This document shows positions 1-7,073 of a stretch of DNA of 11,478 nt, piece by piece (the first letter of the stretch is position 1; each line of letters opens with the position of its first letter). The stretch lies in the NCBI GenBank assembly GCA_021840785.1, contig JAKBXD010000053.1, forward strand, positions 1-11,478, written 5' to 3'. The notes under the pieces were generated by a model. It was not told the DNA's origin and ran no database searches. It saw nothing but the letters and a program-made list of their open reading frames with translations. The position numbers and the translations under genes were made by a program. Origin of the DNA: Pseudomonadota bacterium. GTDB lineage: Bacteria > Pseudomonadota > Gammaproteobacteria > Acidithiobacillales > Acidithiobacillaceae.

Positions 1-682
1 GCACCTTTGCAGCACGTGCAGGATCACCAGGCTGAGTTCCATCTGTCTTGTCCTGGGTTTTGCGGCGTGGGCCTACGGTTTCATCGTAATCACTGATCAT
101 CGTCTTACTGCCGACAAGAGATCGTCCAGCAAAATCAGTGCGAAATGCGCCTGGTTCGACGATCAATACCCGAATTCCAAGCGGGTCGACCTCTTTGCGA
201 AGCGCATCAGACAAGCCTTCAAGCGCGAACTTTGTCGCTGAATAATAGGCGGATCCCGGCATAGCCAGCCTGGCTCCGATGGACGTGATGTTGACGATAG
301 TGCCGCAATGTCGGGCACGCATACCTGGAAGTACTGCCTTGATCATGGAAACTGCGCCAAAAAAATTCGTAGCAAAAAGATTTGCTACTTGGTTACTATC
401 TCCTTCCTCGACGGCCGCTCGATAACCATAGCCAGCGTTGTTGATGAGCACATCAATGGCGCCAAAACGCTGTTCAGCCTGTTTGACTACCTGTTTAATC
501 ATCATCTCATTGGTAACATCGAGCGATGCTACCAATGCATTTTCTGGGTAACTTGCTGCAACATCCTGGAGTGTTGCTGGATTTCGTGCGGTGACTACGA
601 CGTTAAAACCTGCCGCAAGCGCAGTTATTGCTAGTTGCCGACCCAAACCACTCGAACAACCGGTAATAAACCATGTCGCCAT
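1..682 (-). CDS. Short-chain dehydrogenase/reductase (SDR), 3' end outside window
   Basis: Classical SDR, a cytosolic NAD(P)-dependent oxidoreductase acting on a carbonyl or alcohol. About 227 residues are visible and the C-terminus runs off the left edge. Seen in the translation: the Rossmann cofactor motif TGCSSGLG at residues 7-14, NNAG at 81-84, and catalytic Ser134, Tyr147 and Lys151 in a YYSATK context, followed by the usual EPGAFRTDF segment (about 176-184). All catalytic residues are present, so the enzyme is probably active. The ATG at 682 is preceded by AGGAGA at good spacing and places the glycine motif at the normal distance from the N-terminus. It lies 52 bp downstream of the aldo/keto reductase on the same strand and is probably the last visible gene of that operon. 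The substrate cannot be told from sequence. Confidence 0.9.
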   Translation of the reverse strand, partial: MATWFITGCSSGLGRQLAITALAAGFNVVVTARNPATLQDVAASYPENALVASLDVTNEMMIKQVVKQAEQRFGAIDVLINNAGYGYRAAVEEGDSNQVANLFATNFFGAVSMIKAVLPGMRARHCGTIVNITSIGARLAMPGSAYYSATKFALEGLSDALRKEVDPLGIRVLIVEPGAFRTDFAGRSLVGSKTMISDYDETVGPRRKTQDKTDGTQPGDPARAAKV

Positions 683-734
683 AATGTTCTCCTGTACTCT
701 TCTGATGTTGATGCTTTAACGTATTTCCCTGAAT

Positions 735-2191
<1,457 letters not shown>

Positions 2192-2228
2192 CTGCTCCTT
2201 CTGAATAGACAGGAACTATCTTAATGGA

Positions 2229-2257
2229 TTCGTTTTTTTTTGATTAGTGGGTATAAT
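2229..2257 (+). promoter_or_regulatory. Candidate promoter of the LysR gene
   Basis: A consensus TATAAT (2252-2257) is preceded at 17 bp by a weak -35 TTCGTT (2229-2234). Transcription would begin near 2264, giving a leader of about 23 nt before the ATG at 2287, where no clear Shine-Dalgarno is seen. The -10 is embedded in the dyad at 2241-2259. No convincing promoter was found for the divergent cupin gene. Confidence 0.4.
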
Positions 2258-2259
2258 CA
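2241..2259. promoter_or_regulatory. LysR-type operator (perfect dyad, T-N11-A)
   Basis: TGATTA (2241-2246), 7 bp, TAATCA (2254-2259) form a perfect inverted repeat centred on 2250. T2244 and A2256 make the symmetric T-N11-A core typical of LysR-family binding sites. It lies in the 95-bp gap between the divergent cupin and LysR genes, where the regulator is expected to bind. It overlaps the candidate -10 of the LysR gene, which suggests autorepression. Confidence 0.65.
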
Positions 2260-2286
2260 GGATGACCTCATGAGTAAATTTCATTA

Positions 2287-3174
2287 ATGCCCAGTGAAGA
2301 CTTAAATGACTTGGCCGCCTTTGTGGCTGTAGCCCGCGAACAGAGCTTTACCCAAGCGGCCCGACAAATGGGCGTATCACAATCCGCTTTAAGCCACCGC
2401 ATGCGCGCTCTGGAAACTCGGCTGGGGGTCCGCTTGCTCACCCGGACTACCCGAAGTGTTTCTCCGACAACAGCAGGAGAACGACTGCTTCAACATTTAG
2501 CGCCCCGACTGGAAGAAATACAGGAGGAATTAGCTTTTCTTCGCGAATCGCGGGAAAAACCGGCGGGGATTATCCGGATTACCACTGCAGAGCATGCCGC
2601 CAATACGATTTTATGGCCAAAATTAAGTCGGATTCTGCCGGAATATCCGGATCTTCAAGTAGAAATCAACATTAATTATGGCTTCACCGATATTGTCACG
2701 CATCGCTTTGATGCCGGAGTGCGGCTGGGGGAAAGTCTGGAAAACGACATGATCGCCGTACCTATCAGTGCTCCCCTGCGCATGGCCGTCTTTGCAACCA
2801 ATGAATACTTTGCGAAAAATCCTCCCCCTTTGACTCCTCAGGATCTGGCCGCGCACTCATGCATCAATTTGCGCTTACCGCACGGAGGATTGTTACCCTG
2901 GGAATTAGAAAGCGCCGGACACGCGCTCTCAGTGCATGTTCAGGGTCAATGGGTTTTCAATAGTAGTACGCCGATCTTGCGGGCAGCACTCGCAGGGCTT
3001 GGATTGGCCTATGTACCCGAGGATGTAGCCCTGGAACATATTCATCAAGGGCATCTGCAACGAGTGCTTGAAAAGTGGTGTCCAGAATTTGCTGGTTATC
3101 ATTTGTACTACCCCAGCCGTAGGCAAAATTCTCGTGCATTAGCCGTCATAGTAGAGGCCTTGCGCACGTTTTAA
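2287..3174 (+). CDS. LysR-family transcriptional regulator
   Basis: A 295-aa regulator of normal LysR length. The N-terminal winged helix-turn-helix covers about residues 7-65: FTQAARQMGVSQSALSHRM is the HTH and LGVRLLTRTTRSVSPTTAG the wing and linker entry. A linker helix follows, then a periplasmic-binding-protein-like effector domain from about residue 93 (IIRITTAEHAANTILWPKL onward). It resembles the YafC/DmlR-like subgroup often found beside aldehyde or quinone reductase genes. It is divergent from the cupin/AKR/SDR operon and is the probable regulator of it. The ATG at 2287 has no obvious ribosome site. A five-codon mini-ORF (2270-2287) ends in TAATG overlapping this start, which could couple translation. 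Effector unknown. Confidence 0.95.
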   Translation: MPSEDLNDLAAFVAVAREQSFTQAARQMGVSQSALSHRMRALETRLGVRLLTRTTRSVSPTTAGERLLQHLAPRLEEIQEELAFLRESREKPAGIIRITTAEHAANTILWPKLSRILPEYPDLQVEININYGFTDIVTHRFDAGVRLGESLENDMIAVPISAPLRMAVFATNEYFAKNPPPLTPQDLAAHSCINLRLPHGGLLPWELESAGHALSVHVQGQWVFNSSTPILRAALAGLGLAYVPEDVALEHIHQGHLQRVLEKWCPEFAGYHLYYPSRRQNSRALAVIVEALRTF

Positions 3175-3440
3175 ACGTAAAAGTCAGAGCTGTGAGTGCA
3201 AACTGCTTTCCCCACAATGTTAATCAGCGCCATCCCTTAGCCACAATGTGTCAGCATCAGGTTTTTACCATCCCATTTTTCTAAAATTAATCATTAGATT
3301 ATTGAAAATAATGACATTATAAAAAGTCTAATGTTTTCAAATTTAAGCATTCCAGACACTTTCTGCTGAAAACTGGCTAATCACAAGCGCAGTTTGACAG
3401 AAAGTGATAAATTCGCCAGTTCAAGGGTGGGCTTGCCACA
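3175..3440. other. AT-rich, structure-rich intergenic spacer
   Basis: No gene is evident. The left part (3280-3350) is strongly AT-rich. It has a short hairpin ATTATT-GAA-AATAAT (3298-3312) nested inside a CATTAGA/TCTAATG pair (3292-3298 with 3327-3333). The right part carries the interleaved inverted repeats at 3357-3421. The spacer separates the LysR cassette from decayed and orphan genes, so it may mark an insertion boundary. I see no clear terminator directly after the LysR stop codon. Confidence 0.5.
3357..3421. repeat. Interleaved inverted repeats (possible pseudoknot or protein-binding array)
   Basis: CACTTTCTG (3357-3365) pairs perfectly with CAGAAAGTG (3398-3406). AACTGGC (3371-3377) pairs with GCCAGTT (3415-3421). 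AAACTG (3370-3375) can instead pair with CAGTTT (3390-3395). The first two pairs are in A-B-A'-B' order, which is pseudoknot topology if transcribed. As DNA they could serve as paired protein-binding sites. No Rfam family is recognised by eye. Confidence 0.4.
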
Positions 3441-3607
3441 CTACTGCGGAATCGAAAAATCAATGACCGCTCCCAGTCTTGAACTGCCGTTCAGGCTGGC
3501 CCTGCTGCCAGCGATTTTACCACCGATCATGGAGTAGCCCGATTCAACGACGGCACCAAGTCTTCGGTATGTGCATCCTTCTTCAAGGCATTGCCGTCGT
3601 CAGGCAT
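3441..3607 (-). pseudogene. Frameshifted gene remnant (unknown protein)
   Basis: In one minus-strand frame a coherent C-terminus is open from 3599 to a TAG at 3441, including LGAVVESGYSMIGGK and ending SRLGAVIDFSIPQ. It has no good start except an internal ATG at 3530 (29 aa). In a different frame the ATG at 3607 gives MPDDGNALKKDAHTED and would join the LGAVVES segment if one base is missing near 3560. This pattern suggests a small gene of about 55 codons broken by a single-base deletion. GGAAGGAGG touches the ATG with no spacing, so initiation there is doubtful. Family not recognised. It lies just downstream of the HIRAN gene on the same strand. Confidence 0.3.
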
Positions 3608-3657
3608 CCTCCTTCCCTCTGGGTTCCACGTCAATCAGATTTTGGAGCAACGACCCC

Positions 3658-3963
3658 TCATAGCCAAAATACCACAACTTTTCGTGGCTTCTCACCTTTT
3701 CTGCGGCTGCGCTGTTCGATGTGTCCCGTGATCTCTCCGCCGGCGTCGAGCTTTTGCAGTACGGCATCACGGTTGCCGTCTTTGCGATAAAGCCAACCGA
3801 TGGGCGTTTTCGGGTGTCCTCCAAGCCAGATCCCCACCGCATCCCGATCATAGGGGTTGCCTGTATCCCGAGAAATCCGAACCTGGTTATCCGCTGGGAT
3901 ACCAGACAGGCCAGAAGCTTCAGGGAACTCCTGGTTAAATGCAAGATTTGAAATTCGTCGCAT
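3658..3963 (-). CDS. Small stand-alone HIRAN-domain protein
   Basis: A 101-aa protein with the HIRAN signature: RDTGNPYDRDAVGIW at about residues 32-46 (the family core is E/D-x-x-NPYDxxAV), then TPIGWLYRKDGN (53-64), then VLQKLDAGGEITGHI (68-82). HIRAN domains bind single-stranded DNA 3' ends, as in HLTF and Rad5; many bacterial copies are short and stand alone. A basic tail (RSRRKGEKPRK) follows. An in-frame TAG at 3975 limits the start to the ATG at 3963. That start slightly shortens the first beta-strands compared with usual HIRAN domains and has only a weak GGTAA ribosome site. It begins 2 bases after the stop of the 33-aa peptide gene, so translation may be coupled. It lies among mobile-element debris, and a DNA-processing or defence role is possible but unproven. 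Confidence 0.6.
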   Translation of the reverse strand: MRRISNLAFNQEFPEASGLSGIPADNQVRISRDTGNPYDRDAVGIWLGGHPKTPIGWLYRKDGNRDAVLQKLDAGGEITGHIEQRSRRKGEKPRKVVVFWL

Positions 3964-3965
3964 GG

Positions 3966-4067
3966 TTACCAGCTATAGCTTGCGGAACCAGCCACCGGAG
4001 CATTGGCCCCGGTCCCGTTGCAGCCCAATGTCGCCATGCAGGCTGTAACAAAAGCACCTTTGAACAT
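3966..4067 (-). CDS. Small hydrophobic / lipoprotein-like peptide upstream of HIRAN gene
   Basis: A 33-aa ORF starting MFKGAFVTACMATLGCNG and ending SASYSW. GGAGGA sits about 8 bases before the ATG at 4067, an unusually good ribosome site for this region. The first 15 residues are hydrophobic and end in LGC, loosely resembling a lipoprotein signal, although -3 is Thr rather than Leu/Val/Ile. The stop codon is 2 bases from the HIRAN ATG. It could be a genuine small peptide or leader, or the original N-terminus of a longer protein now separated by a frameshift. No family recognised. Confidence 0.4.
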   Translation of the reverse strand: MFKGAFVTACMATLGCNGTGANAPVAGSASYSW

Positions 4068-4097
4068 CGGGCATTCCTCCATATCAGAACCCGCTTG

Positions 4098-4164
4098 GGT
4101 ATAGATCAAAGAATCTGGAGATACCTGAAGAGGCGCACCCGAGTCCGATCTATACCTGGCCAGG
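4098..4164. promoter_or_regulatory. Divergent control region with 10-bp dyad and palindrome
   Basis: GGTATAGATC (4098-4107) and GATCTATACC (4147-4156) are perfect 10-bp inverted copies 39 bp apart. Next to the right arm is the perfect palindrome CCTGGCCAGG (4155-4164). The segment lies in the 125-bp gap between the minus-strand peptide/HIRAN genes and the plus-strand 57-aa gene. It could be an operator controlling both sides or a recombination/nicking site. No clear -35/-10 pair was found. Confidence 0.4.
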
Positions 4165-4192
4165 AATCAGACTCAGAGCGAGGGTGAGAGGG

Positions 4193-4366
4193 ATGAACTA
4201 CGAGGAAATCGAGATCCCAGACGAGCTGCTTTGTGGGGGAGCTTTTATCGAGGACGGGGCGCCAGACCTGCTCATCGCCGCGGCTTGGGCCATAAATGGG
4301 TATCGGTGCCCTGTTGACCATTTGCAGCAAGCAGAACCAGAGGAAGACATTGATGATGCGGAGTGA
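4193..4366 (+). CDS. Small acidic protein of unknown function
   Basis: A 57-aa, strongly acidic protein beginning MNYEEIEIPDELL and ending EPEEDIDDAE. A short hydrophobic stretch (LLIAAAWAI, about residues 26-34) lies in the middle and there are two cysteines (C14, C39). No family recognised. ATG at 4193 is preceded by AGGGTG/GAGAGGG purine-rich sequence; a GTG at 4184 is an alternative start giving 60 aa. Its end overlaps the start of the 176-aa gene, as in many two-component modules (antitoxin-toxin, immunity-effector, partner subunits). Small size, acidity and overlap would suit an antitoxin or inhibitor, but no DNA-binding motif is visible and this is inference only. Confidence 0.5.
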   Translation: MNYEEIEIPDELLCGGAFIEDGAPDLLIAAAWAINGYRCPVDHLQQAEPEEDIDDAE

Positions 4367-4883
4367 ATCAACTCTCAACGCGATCCCGCAAGACCTTAGA
4401 AAAGAACTTGTCTTACTGGCCGACTTGCTCCCAGAGCAAAGCCCATTGCCATATACAAAGGCCAAACTCCTGGTGCTGTCTTGGAGCAGGCTCGGCCAGG
4501 ATGCCCTGGCCTGGGCCGGAGCAAACCTGATCATCAAGATTGATCCAGCCCCCTACGAATCCGGAGATCTGGCATACGGCCCCACTCCCATGCAGACGGT
4601 GAACCGATCGGTTGACCTTTGGAAGCCGTTCTCACCTGAGCACTGGCGAGAGCATGTGCGAGGAATGAGCCTGTTCGACCTGGCTGTTTACCTGAAACTG
4701 AAGGTAGGAACGTGGGGAACGACACCGATAGCCCGCCGGCGGCATGTCACAAAAGATCGGCTTGATGGTATTGGACTTGGGTGTCTGATTCATCCCACCC
4801 GCTCAACCGCCTCGATCTTCCTATGCGGTGAGCGATCACTGCTGGAGATTGTCGAAACAGACCTTGCGGACCAGATCAAATAG
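4353..4883 (+). CDS. Uncharacterised 176-aa protein, overlaps the 57-aa gene
   Basis: I do not recognise the family. The ATG at 4353 (another follows at 4356) is preceded by AGGAAG at 4341-4346 with ideal spacing, and the gene overlaps the end of the upstream gene by 14 bases, so the two are translationally linked. The frame is open further upstream, but that portion is the other gene read in another frame. The protein looks soluble, with no signal peptide. It starts with a helical, leucine-rich segment (LRKELVLLADLLPEQ, about 15-29), then WSRLGQDALAWAGANLI (44-60) and a Trp/His-containing middle (WKPFSPEHWREHVRG, 90-104). A basic stretch ARRRHVTKDR (127-136) follows. It lies beside a tRNA att site, so it is probably island cargo. 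Confidence 0.65.
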   Translation: MMRSESTLNAIPQDLRKELVLLADLLPEQSPLPYTKAKLLVLSWSRLGQDALAWAGANLIIKIDPAPYESGDLAYGPTPMQTVNRSVDLWKPFSPEHWREHVRGMSLFDLAVYLKLKVGTWGTTPIARRRHVTKDRLDGIGLGCLIHPTRSTASIFLCGERSLLEIVETDLADQIK

Positions 4884-5040
4884 GCTTCACAGGTAGAATC
4901 AGGAATGACTAAAGCCTTCTACAACTGAAAACTCGCCATTGTTTTGTAATGGAAATATTTTGTCCCGGCATGCCATTTTGTAGAAAGTATCCGCGCAGGA
5001 ATATGCTATAAATACATAGTGTAAGCGGGATTATGGGGCT
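4884..5040. other. Att-flanking spacer with TTTTGT iterations
   Basis: There is no gene here. AGGCTT/AAGCCT (4882-4887 with 4912-4917) could form a weak hairpin after the 176-aa gene. TTTTGT recurs at 4942, 4958 and 4976 at 16-18 bp steps. The first copy is in the loop of a CCATT/AATGG dyad (4936-4952), and a GGCATGCC palindrome lies at 4967-4974. Repeats beside a tRNA att site may be integrase arm or excisionase sites; this is inference. Confidence 0.3.
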
Positions 5041-5089
<49 letters not shown>

Positions 5090-5101
5090 TAAATCAAGTG
5101 G

Positions 5102-5607
5102 TTATGAGGTGTTTTTCTGATCATCTTCCGGGGCCTGTGACGAATTTGTGCCAATCACACCGGAAAGGATGGTATCAATGTTCCTGGCATCCTCTGCCAG
5201 ATGTGCGTATTGAAGTACCATGTCGAGGCTTTCCCATCCTCCCATTTCCTGCAATTTTGAAAGAGACGTACCGGACTGGATATGCCAACTGGCCCAGGTA
5301 TGACGCAGATCATGCCAGCGGAAATTCTGAATGTCGGCGCGCTTCAAGGCGTTCCACCATGCTTTCCCGGAAACCTATTGACGCCTATGGCACGTCTGGC
5401 TTTGGCCTGATCGGGGTGAATCCACGCAACACGGCGACGAAGATCAATCTGTCCCCATTCCAGCAACTTGACATTGGTTTGCCGTAATCCGGTAGCCAGA
5501 GAAAAAGTGGTCATATCCCGCAAATGTTCGGGAAGTTCGGCCAACAATCCTTGCGCTTCATCATGCGTCAACCATCGAACCTTCTCGGCCAGCCTGGATC
5601 TGCGCAA
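5102..5607 (-). pseudogene. Tyrosine recombinase (phage/island integrase), degenerate
   Basis: Two pieces of one integrase catalytic domain in different frames. The upstream piece (5607 to 5344) has WLTHDEAQGLLAELP, the first catalytic Arg in FSLATGLRQTNVKLLEW and the beta-hairpin Lys in DQAKARRAIGV. The downstream piece (to 5102) resumes as VSGKAWWNALKRADI and contains the HxxR motif WHDLRHTWASW, GGW and the nucleophile Tyr in VLQYAHL. Between AIGV and VSGKAWW roughly 30-35 residues normally present in such integrases are missing, with a frame change near 5370. The N-terminal arm-binding and core-binding domains are absent: an in-frame stop lies just upstream of 5607 and unrelated sequence follows. 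All catalytic residues can be recognised, but the protein cannot be made intact. Its 3' end abuts the tRNA-Pro fragment, the standard position for a tRNA-targeting integrase. Confidence 0.88.
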
Positions 5608-5618
5608 ACATTGTCATA

Positions 5619-6509
5619 TTGGCAAGGATTCCGCTATTGATGAACGCTGAGGAACAGTCCAGGCTGGATTCCATCGTGCGGCAACTGGCCTGTCGCGGGG
5701 GTATTTCCGAGGCGTCGGCGCGGCGATTGGTGAATGATCTGTTCTTGCGCGAGGAGATTGCCGATCACTATGTGCGTACCGAAGTGGGATATGTGGCCTT
5801 GGGGCTGTCGACTTTTCAGCCGGGTCCGCCGATTGCGATTCAGGAAACGATCAGTTGGGTGCGGGAGATGGGTGAGCAGTCCCCGGACCATCAGCCGAAG
5901 CCTGCGATTCCCACGAAGGAAGAATTGCGGCGGTTGAATGAAGGGCGGCGGGAGATGCGATTCCTGTCCATGCCGGTTCCCGGTAGACCGGATCATTACC
6001 GGTGGCTGGTAACGATCATCGAGGATGAATCCCCGGAGATTCTGCGAGTATGGAATCGGTATTGCTGCAGTGTGTCCTCGCTAGCGCGTTATCAGCTATC
6101 CTCGCGGCATTTCTCACTCGAAGAGCGTGGCGACCTTCGCCAGTACTTCATCCATGAGCGGCACCGGCAGCGTTTCCACCTTACGGGCATGACGGGCGGT
6201 CAGGTCGATCACTCGGGGCTGGTCACAGCGCACGACGCCGGTAGTCTTGATGCCGATCACGGGCACTGCGAAGCCCAAGCGTCGGGCGAACTCGTCGTCA
6301 TTGGTGATGGGCAGGATCATCGGCAGCTTGGTCGCCTCGTTGAACTCGGCAGGCGTCACGATGAGGACAGGACGGCTGCCGCTTTGCTCATGCCCCGCAG
6401 TCGGGTCGAGCGACACCAGATAAATGTCGCCGCGTCTCATAGCGGCTCGCGGCCTACGGGGGGCACTTCGACCCACTCGCGTTCCTCGGCTGGTTGCGGC
6501 TGCGAATAG
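5619..6509 (+). CDS. Uncharacterised protein, 3' part probably chimeric (truncated gene)
   Basis: An open frame from a TTG at 5619 (ATG at 5640, weak AAGGA upstream) to 6509. The first ~160 codons, to about 6100, read like a real protein: NAEEQSRLDSIVRQLACRGG, then VGYVALGLSTFQPGPPIAIQ, then PAIPTKEELRRLNEGRREMR and DHYRWLVTIIEDESPEILRVW. From about 6114 the frame is simply the antisense of mazF, codon on codon. The original gene therefore probably lost its 3' end where the mazEF segment begins. Its start also abuts the broken N-terminus of the integrase, so both ends look like recombination junctions. I do not recognise the family; the helical N-terminus and basic middle would suit a plasmid or island protein. 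Confidence 0.4.
   Translation: MARIPLLMNAEEQSRLDSIVRQLACRGGISEASARRLVNDLFLREEIADHYVRTEVGYVALGLSTFQPGPPIAIQETISWVREMGEQSPDHQPKPAIPTKEELRRLNEGRREMRFLSMPVPGRPDHYRWLVTIIEDESPEILRVWNRYCCSVSSLARYQLSSRHFSLEERGDLRQYFIHERHRQRFHLTGMTGGQVDHSGLVTAHDAGSLDADHGHCEAQASGELVVIGDGQDHRQLGRLVELGRRHDEDRTAAALLMPRSRVERHQINVAASHSGSRPTGGTSTHSRSSAGCGCE
6114..6440 (-). CDS. mazF: MazF/ChpB-family endoribonuclease toxin
   Basis: A 108-aa type II toxin of the MazF/PemK/ChpB fold, expected to cleave mRNA at specific short sequences and halt growth when its antitoxin is lost. Seen: the N-terminal MRRGDIYLVSLDPTAGHEQSG strand-loop, GSRPVLIVTP (conserved Arg23), LPITNDDEFARRLGFAV, and the second active-site region TTGVVRCDQPRVIDLTAR (about 67-84). 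The combination with TTGVVRCDQPR is closer to ChpB than to E. coli MazF. Length is normal and no lesion is visible. ATG at 6440 overlaps the antitoxin stop as ATGA, so the pair is translationally coupled. The region is GC-richer than its neighbours, consistent with acquisition. Confidence 0.93.
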   Translation of the reverse strand: MRRGDIYLVSLDPTAGHEQSGSRPVLIVTPAEFNEATKLPMILPITNDDEFARRLGFAVPVIGIKTTGVVRCDQPRVIDLTARHARKVETLPVPLMDEVLAKVATLFE

Positions 6510-6694
6510 TCGGACGCGGCCAGCAACTCCGCAAGCGTGTAGCGCGTTTGTGGGCATGGGTTGACCACCAGGCAGCCATGATCGACGGCCAGGCCGACCG
6601 TCCCGCCGGCTTGCAGGTGCAATTGATCGAGGAAGGCGGGTGGAACGGCCAGCATGACCGAGCCGCCGACCTTGCGCAGATTGGTTGTGTGCAT
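6437..6694 (-). CDS. mazE: MazE/ChpS-family antitoxin
   Basis: An 85-aa antitoxin. The N-terminal half is an AbrB/MazE-type DNA-binding swapped-hairpin: LRKVGGSVMLAVPPAFLDQL (about 6-25), then GGTVGLAVDHGCLVV (30-44). The C-terminal half is an extended toxin-binding tail (YTLAELLAASDY, then an acidic EEREWVEVPP stretch). The ATG at 6694 is chosen because MHTTNLRK matches the family N-terminus and GGAG lies upstream; the in-frame TTG-type starts further upstream add nothing conserved. It precedes the toxin gene with an ATGA overlap. Such antitoxins repress their own promoter, with the toxin as co-repressor. Confidence 0.92.
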   Translation of the reverse strand: MHTTNLRKVGGSVMLAVPPAFLDQLHLQAGGTVGLAVDHGCLVVNPCPQTRYTLAELLAASDYSQPQPAEEREWVEVPPVGREPL

Positions 6695-6723
6695 GAGGCA
6701 TCTCCAAAGCATTAAGTTATATC

Positions 6724-6751
6724 AAAGTATCATCCCATGCCTGTCCGTCAA
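6724..6751 (-). promoter_or_regulatory. Candidate mazEF promoter
   Basis: On the minus strand TTGACG (6751-6746) is followed after 16 bp by TACTTT (6729-6724), about 30 bp before the mazE start. The -35 is a 5/6 match and the -10 is poor (3/6). TTGATATAAC just downstream offers an alternative -10 but at a long spacing. Autoregulation by MazE-MazF is expected from the family. Confidence 0.35.
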
Positions 6752-7070
6752 ACCCACGTATCAAACAGACCGCTGGTCTCCAGAAACTCGACTAAAGAAC
6801 ACCAACTGGCCAAGACCTGGGAAATGCGACTTTCGCGGATATCGCGAAGGGGAAGACTGCGCTTTGTGTGAAAATGAGGGGATTCCGCGTTTCCAGGAAG
6901 CGCAACACACTGAATTACCGGAAATATTTCTGCAATTATATCGCCAAGGAGGCGCAGAAAGCTGGGAAAAGCCGTTACACAGCGCACTGCGCGTCATCCG
7001 CTATATTCAATCTCTTTGGGTTTGATTCCCCGGTGCTTGCAGCGAAATCTAACAAATAGGGGCGGAGGGA
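6752..7070. other. No firm gene; short open frames and a dyad
   Basis: Nothing is convincing. One plus frame open to 7025 ends with a protein-like stretch (EAQHTELPEIFLQLYRQGG, then SALRVIRYIQSLWV), possibly from a TTG near 6863. An overlapping frame to 7059 is also open, so neither can be called. TTCGCG-GATAT-CGCGAA (6832-6848) is a perfect 6-bp dyad. The stretch is probably degraded gene sequence between the toxin-antitoxin pair and the beta-propeller gene. Confidence 0.35.
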
Positions 7071-7073
7071 ATA

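Noticed and set aside
3607..3615. GGAAGGAGG as ribosome site for the ATG at 3607
   Set aside because: It touches the ATG with no spacer, so it would not position a ribosome correctly there.
4106..4537. 143-aa minus-strand frame opposite the 57-aa/176-aa operon
   Set aside because: No good start context was found, and the plus strand has overlapping genes with a well placed ribosome site.
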